The notes under the pieces were generated by a model. The model made no database searches and was not told the origin of the DNA. It saw only the letters and a list, made by a program, of their open reading frames with translations. DNA of 64,000 bases from JAPHSX01 sp041554195 (GTDB lineage: Bacteria > Pseudomonadota > Gammaproteobacteria > Thiohalomonadales > Thiohalomonadaceae): assembly GCA_041554195.1 (NCBI GenBank), contig JBFFMJ010000008.1, forward strand, positions 77,321-141,320, written 5' to 3'. Shown here one piece after another: positions 24,140 through 32,082 of the stretch. Positions within the stretch are counted from its first letter, which is position 1, and each line of letters starts with the position of its first letter. A program made the translations under genes and the position numbers.

Positions 24140-24754
24140 ATGGGGCAATCTTTAGAGGGTGGGGCAGGGATGAGGAGGTGGTGGCATTGGCAACCGCCGT
24201 TGCTGTTGGCGTTACTTTCAGTTGTTGTTGCACTGCTAGGAACCGGGGCCGCTGAGCTGTTGCGCTATCAGCGTGATCTGATTTTTGCCGCTGAGTGGTG
24301 GCGGCTGTTTAGCGCTCACCTGGTTCATCTTGGCTGGTCACATTTATGGCTTAATCTTGCCGGCTTGTTATTGGTGTGGCTGTTGGTCGGCAGGGTATTT
24401 TCGTTACGCAACTGGTGGTGGCTGATCGGTTTTTCTTTGCTGGGAATTTCGCTTGGTCTGCTGTGGTGGTTGCCAGAGCTGGCCTGGTACGTTGGACTCT
24501 CCGGCGTGCTGCACGGGATGTTGTTCGCGGGGAGTTTACAGCAGGCGCGACAGGGTGAGCGTGAGGCACTGTTGGTGGTGGCAGTTGTTAGTGCCAAGGT
24601 AGTCTGGGAGTTGTGGAAGGGACCACTGCCCGGCAGCCGTGAGGCGGCCGGTGGCGAGGTGGTGGTGCAGGCGCACGCGCTGGGGTGTCTCAGTGGCGCA
24701 ATCTATGTTGCGCTACTGAGGGTGGTGGGGCACCGTCGGCCGATCAGCGCTTGA
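24140..24754 (+). CDS. rrtA: Rhombosortase (rhomboid-family intramembrane protease)
   Basis: The 204-aa membrane protein has six helices and rhomboid marks: HLGWSHLWLNLAGLLL (H...N), the catalytic serine in GLSGVLHGMLFAG and the catalytic histidine in VVQAHALGCLSGA. The small size and this pattern match rhombosortase, which processes GlyGly-CTERM proteins for surface display. No GlyGly-CTERM tail was seen on complete proteins in this window, so substrates lie elsewhere. Start at 24140 follows GAAGG; an ATG at 24170 is possible. Its 3' end overlaps the convergent proS by 11 bp. Confidence 0.82.
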   Translation: MGQSLEGGAGMRRWWHWQPPLLLALLSVVVALLGTGAAELLRYQRDLIFAAEWWRLFSAHLVHLGWSHLWLNLAGLLLVWLLVGRVFSLRNWWWLIGFSLLGISLGLLWWLPELAWYVGLSGVLHGMLFAGSLQQARQGEREALLVVAVVSAKVVWELWKGPLPGSREAAGGEVVVQAHALGCLSGAIYVALLRVVGHRRPISA

Positions 24755-26468
24755 GCTTTTCCGCCAGGAAGGCCTGCAGCTCATCAAGTGGGATGTCCTG
24801 ATTCTCCGCGTCGCGTCGGCCCTTATACTCCAGTGCGCCGTTCTTCAGGCCGCGCTCACCAATGACGACACGGTGTGGGATGCCGATTAACTCCATGTCG
24901 GCAAACATCACCCCGGCACGCTCGTTGCGATCATCCAGCAAGACTTCAAAGCCTGCCGCGGTGAGTTCGGCATAGAGTTTTTCAGCCGCTTCGCGTACCG
25001 CATCGGACTTGTGCATATTCATCGGCAGGATGGCGAGCTGGAACGGGGCGATGGCGTCAGGCCAGATGATCCCCTTGTCGTCGTGGTTCTGCTCGATGGC
25101 GGAGGCGACCACGCGAGAGACACCGATGCCGTAGCAGCCCATGGTCATGGTGGCCGCCTTGCCGTTCTCATCCAGTACCGTGGCCTTCATCGCCTCGCTG
25201 TACTTGGTGCCGAGCTGGAAGATGTGGCCCACCTCGATACCGCGCTTGATGGTGAGTACCCCCTTGCCGTCGGGGCTGGCATCACCCTCGACCACGTTGC
25301 GCAGGTCGGCCAGCTCGGGCTCGGGTAGGTCACGGCCCCAGTTGACACCGGTCAGGTGTTTGCCATCTTCGTTGGCACCACAGATGAAATCAGCCACAAA
25401 GGCGGCATCGCGGTCGACGAAGAGCGGGGTGCCTACTCCCACCGGCCCGATGGAGCCGGGCTCGCAGCCGATGGCGGCGCGGATGTCGTCATCCGAGGCC
25501 ATGGTCAACGGGGCGAAGACCTGCGGCAGTTTCTCCGCCTTGATTTCGTTCAGTTCGTGGTCGCCGCGCAGCACCAGTGCCACCACACCTTCCGCCTCAC
25601 CATTCTCATCGGCACCACGCACTACCAGGGTCTTCAGGGTCTGCTTTGCATCGACCTTGAGGAAGCCGCTGACCTCCTCAATGGAGTGTTGCTTGGGGGT
25701 ATCGACCACGCTCATTTCGGCCGTAGCTACCGGGCGCTTTCCCTGCGGTGCCAGCGCCTCGGCCTTCTCAACATTGGCGGCGTAGTCGCTTTCGGTGGAG
25801 AAGGCGATGGCATCCTCGCCCGAGTCGGCGAGGACGTGGAATTCGTGTGAGGCGCTACCACCGATGGCCCCGGTATCGGCCAGTACCGGACGGAACTCCA
25901 GCCCCAGGCGGGTGAAGATGCGGGTATAGGTGGCGTGCATCACCTCGTAGGTCTGCTGCAGCGACTCCGCGTTGAGGTGGAAGGAGTAGGCGTCCTTCAT
26001 CAGGAACTCGCGGGCGCGCATTACGCCAAAGCGGGGGCGGCGCTCGTCGCGGAATTTGGTCTGAATTTGGTAGAAGTTGGCGGGCAGCTGCTTGTAGCTG
26101 CGTAGCTCATTACGAATGAGGTCGGTGATGATCTCCTCATGGGTGGGACCGAAACAGAACTCGCGGTTGTGGCGGTCGGTAAGGCGCAGCATCTCGGCAC
26201 CCATTGCATCCCAGCGGCCCGACTCCTGCCACAGCTCGGCCGGCTGCACGGCGGGCATCAGCACCTCCTGGCCACCCGCGCGGTCCATCTCCTCGCGCAC
26301 GATAGCCTCTACCTTGCGCAGTACCCGTAGCCCCATCGGCAGCCAGGTGTAGAGGCCGGAGGCGAGCTTGCGAATTAAACCGGCACGGAGCATCAGCTGA
26401 TGGCTGATCACCTCGGCGTCGGCGGGGGTCTCTTTAACGGTGGCGATAAGGTATTGGCTGGTGCGCAT
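24744..26468 (-). CDS. proS: Prolyl-tRNA synthetase
   Basis: The 574-aa class II synthetase charges tRNA-Pro. Length and the insertion with the YbaK-like editing domain (residues about 225-385, including VALVLRGDHELNEIKAEKL) mark the bacterial type. Class II motifs include GLYTWLPMGLRVLRKVE, FCFGPTHEEIITDLIRNE, FRDERRPRFGVMRAREFLMKD (motif 2 region, split here) and CYGIGVSRVVAS (motif 3). The anticodon-binding domain closes the protein. Its upstream gap holds a 14-bp palindrome and a run of 12 G. Confidence 0.97.
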   Translation of the reverse strand: MRTSQYLIATVKETPADAEVISHQLMLRAGLIRKLASGLYTWLPMGLRVLRKVEAIVREEMDRAGGQEVLMPAVQPAELWQESGRWDAMGAEMLRLTDRHNREFCFGPTHEEIITDLIRNELRSYKQLPANFYQIQTKFRDERRPRFGVMRAREFLMKDAYSFHLNAESLQQTYEVMHATYTRIFTRLGLEFRPVLADTGAIGGSASHEFHVLADSGEDAIAFSTESDYAANVEKAEALAPQGKRPVATAEMSVVDTPKQHSIEEVSGFLKVDAKQTLKTLVVRGADENGEAEGVVALVLRGDHELNEIKAEKLPQVFAPLTMASDDDIRAAIGCEPGSIGPVGVGTPLFVDRDAAFVADFICGANEDGKHLTGVNWGRDLPEPELADLRNVVEGDASPDGKGVLTIKRGIEVGHIFQLGTKYSEAMKATVLDENGKAATMTMGCYGIGVSRVVASAIEQNHDDKGIIWPDAIAPFQLAILPMNMHKSDAVREAAEKLYAELTAAGFEVLLDDRNERAGVMFADMELIGIPHRVVIGERGLKNGALEYKGRRDAENQDIPLDELQAFLAEKLKR

Positions 26469-26544
26469 GGTATCGATCTTTTGTTCGGTGGACGAAGCAG
26501 GGGATTCTACGCGAGATCCTGCGGCTGATAAATCAGCTTAGGGG

Positions 26545-26558
26545 TCTGACGCGTCAGA
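26545..26558. promoter_or_regulatory. 14-bp perfect palindrome upstream of proS
   Basis: TCTGACGCGTCAGA is fully self-complementary and lies 77 bp before the proS start. It could be an operator; no regulator is identified. Confidence 0.35.
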
Positions 26559-26570
26559 TTGCAGGAGTGC

Positions 26571-26582
26571 GGGGGGGGGGGG
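26571..26582. repeat. Homopolymer run of 12 G between DUF4124 gene and proS
   Basis: Twelve consecutive G on the plus strand (C on the transcript), non-coding, about 100 bp before proS. Such tracts vary in length by slippage or can be a sequencing artefact. Confidence 0.85.
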
Positions 26583-26593
26583 AATTATCGGGA

Positions 26594-26992
26594 TTAGCGG
26601 CAGGATTCGTCCAGTACGGCCTTGATCTCAAAGATCTTCGCCTCGCGCATCTCTTCGCTGAGTACCGTTACACTACCGGTGCTGTCGGTGATCGGCTGCT
26701 TGCTCTCATGGAGTTCAAGTTCCTTATAGAGACCCTGACACTTATCGGCCAGCATCTGTGATGCCTCGATATTGTCGGGTAGCGGAACCTCTACGGGGGT
26801 GGTGTCCTGTGGCGCTTCTTCAACCGGTAGCGGTACGCCCTGAATGACCTCTTTACTACCCAGATCATTCGGCGGCTTCTGGCTGTAGTGGACATTGCCC
26901 TCTTCGTCGGTCCATTTATAGAGCTTGTCGGCATGTGCGGCAGTGCTTCCAAGCAGGGCCGTAAGTAGTAGCAATGAGCAGAGGCGAAACAT
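26594..26992 (-). CDS. DUF4124 domain periplasmic protein
   Basis: The 132-aa protein has a signal peptide (LCSLLLLTALLGSTAAHA) followed at once by the DUF4124 motif DKLYKWTDEEGNVHYSQKPP, a short strand-rich module found at the N-terminus of many exported proteobacterial proteins. The remainder is acidic, with a helical end carrying two cysteines (DKCQGLYKEL and LDESCR) that may form a disulfide. Function unknown. It lies upstream of proS on the same strand and diverges from ilvI. Confidence 0.8.
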   Translation of the reverse strand: MFRLCSLLLLTALLGSTAAHADKLYKWTDEEGNVHYSQKPPNDLGSKEVIQGVPLPVEEAPQDTTPVEVPLPDNIEASQMLADKCQGLYKELELHESKQPITDSTGSVTVLSEEMREAKIFEIKAVLDESCR

Positions 26993-27144
26993 ACTTATCC
27001 TTAGTGTGAGGGGGGAGCTATTGTGACAATCATATCATGCACGGGTTCAAAGTCTTCTGATTTCAGCCTGTTAGGCCCTGTTACTGCTTGACCTAGCGGC
27101 GGAATGTAAGTAGTTTTCCCTTAATTCGCAACTTCTTATATACT

Positions 27145-27167
27145 TGCCCGTTTTCGCGGGCATTTTT
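27145..27167 (+). terminator. Terminator-like hairpin in the ilvI leader
   Basis: Stem TGCCCG (27145-27150)/CGGGCA (27157-27162), 6-nt loop, then TTTTT. The nearest upstream gene runs the other way, so this can only act on transcripts heading into ilvI, 35 nt before the start codon. This suits an attenuator. A possible -35 TTGACC lies at 27088-27093. No leader peptide rich in Ile/Leu/Val codons is visible. Confidence 0.6.
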
Positions 27168-27201
27168 GTCTATTTTAGATACCGAGCCAGGAGACTCTTA
27201 A

Positions 27202-28896
27202 GTGGAATTGACCGGTGCAGATATTCTAGTACGTTTCCTGCAGGACGAGGGCGTGGATCACGTCTTTGGTTATCCGGGTGGGGCGGTACTGCACATCTAT
27301 GATGCGCTCTACCGGCAGGACAAGCTTAAGCATATTCTGGTGCGCCACGAGCAGGCGGCCACCCATGCGGCGGACGGTTACGCCCGTTCCACCGGCAAGC
27401 CCGGCGTGGTGCTGGTCACTTCCGGCCCGGGTGCCACCAATGCCGTCACCGGTATCGCGACCGCCTATATGGACTCGGTGCCGATGGTGGTGATCACCGG
27501 TCAGGTGCCCATGGCGTTGATCGGTAACGACGCCTTTCAGGAGGTTGATACCGTCGGTATCACCCGCCCCTGCGTGAAACACAACTTCCTGGTGAAGGAC
27601 GTGAATGACCTGGCGGTGACCCTGAAAAAGGCCTTTTATATCGCCACCACCGGGCGTCCCGGTCCGGTCGTAGTCGACATCCCCAAGGATGTCACCGCTG
27701 ACCGCGCCCAGTATATCTTCCCCAAAAAGGTGAGCATGCGCTCCTATAATCCGGTGGTGAAGGGGCATGCAGGGCAGATCAAGAAGGCGGTGAATATGAT
27801 GCTCACCGCCAAGCGCCCGATTTTCTATGCCGGCGGCGGTATCATCCTTGCCGATGCAGCCAGGCCGATGACCGAGCTGGCGCATCAGCTCGGCTTTCCG
27901 GTCACCAACACCTCAATGGGGCTGGGTGGATTCCCGGCGACCGACAAGCAGTTTGTCGGCATGCTGGGGATGCACGGCACGGTGGAGGCCAATATGGCGA
28001 TCTCCCACTGTGACCTGCTGATCGCCATCGGCGCCCGCTTCGATGATCGCGTGACCGGCAAGATCGAGAAATTCGCACCGCACGCCAAGATTATTCATGT
28101 CGATATCGACCCCGCCTCCATCTCCAAGAACGTAACGGTGGATGTGCCAATTGTGGGTGACGTGAACAGCGTGCTGAAGGCGATGATCACCCAGCTTAAG
28201 GCGAGCGAGCGCAAGCCCGATGGCGAGGCGCAGGCCAAGTGGTGGCAGCAGATCGAAGAGTGGCGCGCCAAGGATTGCCTGAAGTACAGCACCGCAGGCA
28301 AGCTGATCAAGCCGCAGCATGTGCTCGATACACTCTATAAGGTGACCAAAGGCGATGCCTTCGTCACCTCCGATGTGGGCCAGCACCAGATGTGGGCGGC
28401 GCAGTTCTACAAGTTCGACAAGCCGCGCCGCTGGATCAACTCAGGTGGCCTCGGCACCATGGGCTTCGGCCTGCCCGCGGCGATGGGTGTGCAGTTTGCC
28501 CACCCCAAGGCGAAGGTCGCGGCCATCGTTGGCGACGGCGGCATCCAGATGAATATTCAGGAGCTGGCCACCTGCATGCAGTACGGCCTGCCGATTAAGG
28601 TGATCTGCCTGAACAACGGTTTTCTCGGCATGGTGCGCCAGTGGCAGGAGTTCTTCTACGAGGAGCGCTACTCACAGGTGCACGTCGAGGCGCAGCCCGA
28701 CTTTGTTAAATTGGCCGAGGCTTATGGTCACGTTGGCATGCAGATTGAGAAGCCCGAGGATGTGGAGACGGCGCTGAAAGAGGCGTTTAAGATGAAGGAC
28801 AAGTTTGTCTTTATGAACTTCATCACCGATCCGGGCGAAAATGTTTATCCGATGGTGCCCGCCGGTGCCGGACTAGATGAGATGATCCTGATATGA
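27202..28896 (+). CDS. ilvI: Acetolactate synthase large subunit
   Basis: This ThDP enzyme condenses pyruvate with pyruvate or 2-ketobutyrate, the first shared step of valine/leucine/isoleucine synthesis. The 564-aa length fits. The ThDP-activating glutamate is in LVRHEQAATHAADGYAR, the FAD region in the middle, and the metal-ThDP motif GDGGIQMNIQELATCMQYG (residues about 449-467) near the C-terminus. Start is GTG, with AGGAG 8 nt upstream. The small subunit gene overlaps its stop by 4 nt. A terminator-like hairpin precedes it. Confidence 0.97.
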   Translation: MELTGADILVRFLQDEGVDHVFGYPGGAVLHIYDALYRQDKLKHILVRHEQAATHAADGYARSTGKPGVVLVTSGPGATNAVTGIATAYMDSVPMVVITGQVPMALIGNDAFQEVDTVGITRPCVKHNFLVKDVNDLAVTLKKAFYIATTGRPGPVVVDIPKDVTADRAQYIFPKKVSMRSYNPVVKGHAGQIKKAVNMMLTAKRPIFYAGGGIILADAARPMTELAHQLGFPVTNTSMGLGGFPATDKQFVGMLGMHGTVEANMAISHCDLLIAIGARFDDRVTGKIEKFAPHAKIIHVDIDPASISKNVTVDVPIVGDVNSVLKAMITQLKASERKPDGEAQAKWWQQIEEWRAKDCLKYSTAGKLIKPQHVLDTLYKVTKGDAFVTSDVGQHQMWAAQFYKFDKPRRWINSGGLGTMGFGLPAAMGVQFAHPKAKVAAIVGDGGIQMNIQELATCMQYGLPIKVICLNNGFLGMVRQWQEFFYEERYSQVHVEAQPDFVKLAEAYGHVGMQIEKPEDVETALKEAFKMKDKFVFMNFITDPGENVYPMVPAGAGLDEMILI

Positions 28897-29387
28897 GACA
28901 TATTATCTCCATCCTGATGGAAAACGAGGCGGGGGCGCTGTCGCGGGTAGCGGGCCTGTTCTCGGCACGCGGTTATAATATCGAGTCACTGTCGGTGGCC
29001 CCGACCGAAGACCCCTCGCTGTCGCGCCTCACCCTGGTGACCCGCGGCTCGGATCAGATCATCGAGCAGATCATGAAGCAGTTAAATAAACTGATCGACG
29101 TGGTCAAGCTGCTGGACCTGACCGAAGGGCCGCACGTTGAGCGCGAGCTGATGCTGATTAAGGTCAAGGCCAGCAGCGGCACCCAGCGCGAAGAGGTGAA
29201 GCGACTGGTCGACATCTTCCGTGGCAATATTATTGATGTCACCGATAAGAGTTACACTATTGAGCTGACCGGTGATGTGACCAAACTCGACGCCTTTATC
29301 GATACCCTGAAAAAGGATGACATTCTGGAGACCGTGCGCTCCGGGATCACCGGCATTAGCCGGGGCGACAAGGCCCTGCATATTTAA
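28893..29387 (+). CDS. ilvN: Acetolactate synthase small (regulatory) subunit
   Basis: The 164-aa protein has an N-terminal ACT domain (MRHIISILMENEAGALSRVA, GYNIESLSVAPTED) that binds valine for feedback control, and the IlvN/IlvH C-terminal domain (RELMLIKVKA ... YTIELTGDVTKLDAFI). It activates and stabilises the large subunit. ATGA overlap with ilvI shows coupled translation. The symbol ilvH would be equally valid. Confidence 0.96.
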   Translation: MRHIISILMENEAGALSRVAGLFSARGYNIESLSVAPTEDPSLSRLTLVTRGSDQIIEQIMKQLNKLIDVVKLLDLTEGPHVERELMLIKVKASSGTQREEVKRLVDIFRGNIIDVTDKSYTIELTGDVTKLDAFIDTLKKDDILETVRSGITGISRGDKALHI

Positions 29388-29440
29388 TTTTTACATTTAA
29401 TTTTTATTTTGAACTATCGACTGCTTGAAGGACGATTACC

Positions 29441-30463
29441 ATGGCACTGAACATGTACTACGACAAAGACTGCGACCTCTCTATCATCCAGGGAATGAAG
29501 GTCACCATCCTCGGCTACGGCTCACAGGGCCACGCCCACGCCAATAACCTGAAGGACTCCGGTGTGGATGTCACCATCGGCCTGCGCACCAGCTCCGCCT
29601 CTGCAAAGAAGGCCGAGAAGGCTGGCCTCACCGTTAAGGAGACCGGCGAAGCGGTTAAGGGTGCCGACCTGGTAATGGTACTGACCCCTGACGAGTTCCA
29701 GTCGCAGCTCTACAAAGAGTCGATTGAGCCCAACATCAAAGAGGGCGGTGTACTGGCCTTCGCACACGGCTTTGCCGTTCACTACAACCAGGTTGTCGCG
29801 CGCGCCGACCTCGACGTCATCATGATCGCCCCCAAGGCCCCCGGCCACACCGTGCGTTCCGAGTTCGTTCGTGGCGGCGGTATCCCCGACCTCATCGCCA
29901 TCCATCAGGATGCCTCCGGCAAGGCCAAGGGCATCGCCCTCTCCTACGCCATGGGCGTCGGCGGTGGCCGCACCGGTATTATCGAGACCTCTTTCAAAGA
30001 CGAGACCGAAACCGATCTGTTCGGTGAGCAGGCCGTACTTTGTGGTGGCGCCGTCGAGCTGGTCAAGGCCGGTTTCGAGACCCTGGTAGATGCCGGTTAC
30101 GCCCCCGAGATGGCCTACTTCGAGTGTCTGCACGAGCTCAAGCTGATCGTCGACCTGATGTACGAGGGCGGCATCGCCAACATGAACTACTCCATCTCCA
30201 ACAACGCCGAGTATGGTGAGTACGTCACCGGTCCTAAGGTCATCAACGACGAGTCCCGTTGGGCGATGCAGGAAGCGCTGAAGAACATCCAGAACGGCGA
30301 GTATGCCAAGAAGTTCATCCTCGAAGGCATGTCCAACTACCCCGAGATGACCGCATGGCGTCGTAACAACGCCGCCCACGAGATCGAAGTGGTTGGTGGC
30401 AAGCTGCGTAAGATGATGCCGTGGATTACGGCTAACCAGTTGGTGGATAAAGATAAGAACTAA
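29441..30463 (+). CDS. ilvC: Ketol-acid reductoisomerase (NADP+)
   Basis: IlvC isomerises and reduces acetolactate to dihydroxyisovalerate. At 340 aa it is the short class I type. The NADPH-binding loop is GYGSQGHAHANNLKDSG followed by LRTSSASAKKAEKAG, and metal ligands fall in ETFKDETETDLFGEQ-like segment (here SFKDETETDLFGEQAVLCGG) and ECLHELKLIVDLMYEGG. AAGGAC lies 7 nt before the ATG. Codon use looks highly expressed (few rare codons). A strong terminator follows at 30486-30519. Confidence 0.97.
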   Translation: MALNMYYDKDCDLSIIQGMKVTILGYGSQGHAHANNLKDSGVDVTIGLRTSSASAKKAEKAGLTVKETGEAVKGADLVMVLTPDEFQSQLYKESIEPNIKEGGVLAFAHGFAVHYNQVVARADLDVIMIAPKAPGHTVRSEFVRGGGIPDLIAIHQDASGKAKGIALSYAMGVGGGRTGIIETSFKDETETDLFGEQAVLCGGAVELVKAGFETLVDAGYAPEMAYFECLHELKLIVDLMYEGGIANMNYSISNNAEYGEYVTGPKVINDESRWAMQEALKNIQNGEYAKKFILEGMSNYPEMTAWRRNNAAHEIEVVGGKLRKMMPWITANQLVDKDKN

Positions 30464-30485
30464 GTTCTTTTTCTTGCTGTGAAGA

Positions 30486-30519
30486 AAGGCCGGTTACCTT
30501 TGGGTACCGGCCTTTTTTG
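30486..30519 (+). terminator. Rho-independent terminator of the ilvINC operon
   Basis: Stem AAGGCCGGT (30486-30494)/ACCGGCCTT (30506-30514), then a run of T. It ends the ilv transcript before the accessory genes. Confidence 0.9.
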
Positions 30520-30634
30520 TTTTGGGGATCTTCCTTCCAGGATCTGCGTGGGAGTTTGTGGATTTCTTGAAAGTAATATTTGATGTTAAGGTTGGTCTGC
30601 GTTCCCACACGGTTCGTGGGTCGAGAGAAAATAT

Positions 30635-31105
30635 ATGGAATTTGACGTATCTATCTGGGTTTTATTGAAAGTCGCGTTGATCGCGGTTGGTACCTATGTA
30701 TTGCTGCCACTGTTTCTAGTGATAAGGGACTTTCTCTTATGGCAGATCATTGACCACTTTATTATCACAAGTGAACTAAAGCATCAGATTAGTTTGTATT
30801 CTGAATGGTTATTTCAGTGGAATACAAAGTTCGCAGGCAAGGTGTCAATTGAGCACTCTGAATCCAAAACGAAATATTTCATCAACGAAAAGCAGGTAGA
30901 ACAATATGACTGGGAGAAATTTCGTACAGAACGTGATTCACTTCAGGAAGCAATGAATAAGTCACTACTGTATATCCATAGGAGAAGTAATCTGGTCACC
31001 TGGCTATTGAAACACTATAAGCAAGATTCAAGTAACCCGATAAAAAAGATGTACGAGGAATCAAATCTCAGAGTAAAAGAGCAATATGAAGAGACAAGAA
31101 GCTAA
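30635..31105 (+). CDS. Unknown protein with one or two N-terminal membrane helices
   Basis: I do not recognise this 156-aa protein. The first 35 residues are hydrophobic (WVLLKVALIAVGTYVLLPLF then LVIRDFLLWQIIDHFII), after which it is soluble, charged and mostly helical, with a basic-acidic C-terminus. Base composition is clearly more AT-rich than the ilv genes before it. The ribosome site is poor. It lies alone between the ilvC terminator and a REP pair, in what looks like an insertion between ilvC and pssA. Confidence 0.6.
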   Translation: MEFDVSIWVLLKVALIAVGTYVLLPLFLVIRDFLLWQIIDHFIITSELKHQISLYSEWLFQWNTKFAGKVSIEHSESKTKYFINEKQVEQYDWEKFRTERDSLQEAMNKSLLYIHRRSNLVTWLLKHYKQDSSNPIKKMYEESNLRVKEQYEETRS

Positions 31106-31112
31106 AAAACCC

Positions 31113-31202
31113 GTAGGTACGATTAGAAACGCGTAATCGTACACACGCAATCTACCACGCCCCACACATCCGTCCGATTACGCTGCGCTAATCGGACCTA
31201 CC
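31113..31202. repeat. REP-like inverted pair (BIME-like)
   Basis: Two hairpins in opposite orientation: GTACGATTA (31117-31125)/TAATCGTAC (31134-31142) with an 8-nt loop, and GTCCGATTA (31172-31180)/TAATCGGAC (31189-31197) with loop CGCTGCGC. Each has a GTAGG head on its outer side. This resembles the widespread GTAGGTCSGATTAGCG-type REP family of gammaproteobacteria. Confidence 0.75.
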
Positions 31203-31261
31203 CGACTATGCTTAATGAGGCCCCACGCCGGATCGCGTAACCAGCAAAAGGAACAAAAGCC

Positions 31262-32011
31262 ATGGACGGCCCAAGACCTATATTCATAAATGATAAATGG
31301 CGCACCTTCTCCGAAAGGGTAAAGCACCGCGACAACCACCGCTGCCTGCAATGCAACCGCGGCCTGGATGAGGTCACCCTACAGGTACACCACGAGCGAT
31401 ATATCGAGGGCAAGGCTCCGTGGGAGTATGCGTTGAGCGATTGCCGTACCCTGTGTAAGGGCTGCCACGCCCGTGAACACGGTCAAATCGATCCCGAGCG
31501 TGGCTTGACCTTACTGGAGATCGTCGATCTGGGTAGCCCGGATGGTGTCTGCGAGCGCAGGAATTGCGGCAGTCAGTTCCGCTACGCCAACCTCACTTAC
31601 CACCCGGTGGCGGGCTATCGCACCGTCGGCAGTACCTGCATCCAGCATCTCACCCAGGAAGACCAGCTCACCAGCAGCCGTATCGTGCAGCTTTATAAAA
31701 ACATCAGCGATTTCGTTCATGCATCAGAGTGGCAGGAGGGGGTGACGAAAAAGGGCAAGCACTACCTAACCACCAGCTATCGCCACCACAGCATCCGGAT
31801 CTACGGTGATCAAAACCACTACGCCTACCAGCTGGTATTTAAGGAGAAGGGGGTGAAGTGGCACACCTACGACGATGTGGTGCCACTACCAAATCGTGGC
31901 CTGGAACAGGTAAATGAGCTGGCCTATGTGGTGTTAAAGGGGACGGTTAGTCGTGATAAAGAGGAGAAGGGGAGGTTGCGTGAGGTGTATCGGCGGCTGG
32001 TGCGCTCGTAA
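31262..32011 (+). CDS. HNH-type endonuclease-like protein with extra zinc-finger-like region
   Basis: The 249-aa protein has an N-terminal HNH fold: CLQCNRGLDEVTLQVHHERY and LCKGCHAREHG (residues about 28-75), with CxxC ... HH ... CxxC zinc ligands. A second Cys set follows (CERRNCGSQFRY ... CIQHL, about 95-125). The last 110 residues are a separate domain with aromatic and basic strands. I do not know this domain order. No methylase, restriction partner or phage gene is adjacent; AAGGAA precedes the ATG. It lies between a REP pair and pssA, so it is likely acquired. Nuclease activity is inferred from the HNH motif only. Confidence 0.72.
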   Translation: MDGPRPIFINDKWRTFSERVKHRDNHRCLQCNRGLDEVTLQVHHERYIEGKAPWEYALSDCRTLCKGCHAREHGQIDPERGLTLLEIVDLGSPDGVCERRNCGSQFRYANLTYHPVAGYRTVGSTCIQHLTQEDQLTSSRIVQLYKNISDFVHASEWQEGVTKKGKHYLTTSYRHHSIRIYGDQNHYAYQLVFKEKGVKWHTYDDVVPLPNRGLEQVNELAYVVLKGTVSRDKEEKGRLREVYRRLVRS

Positions 32012-32038
32012 CTAGTCCTGCTGCACCCCCTAAGGTAC

Positions 32039-32044
32039 TATAAT
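32039..32044 (+). promoter_or_regulatory. Candidate -10 element of pssA
   Basis: A perfect TATAAT lies 39 bp before the pssA ATG; the -35 region (GTCCTG near 32015-32020) is weak. This would give pssA-leuA and followers a promoter independent of the ilv operon. Confidence 0.4.
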
Positions 32045-32082
32045 CCCCCTAAATACCCCGCACAGACGAGCATAACGATCTC

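Noticed and set aside
29522..30379. 285-aa open frame antisense to ilvC
   Set aside because: Mirror frame of a GC-rich, highly expressed gene; no ribosome site or motif.
31111..31202. tRNA or small structured RNA between accessory genes
   Set aside because: The two simple stems with GTAGG heads fit a REP pair; no cloverleaf or conserved tRNA bases.
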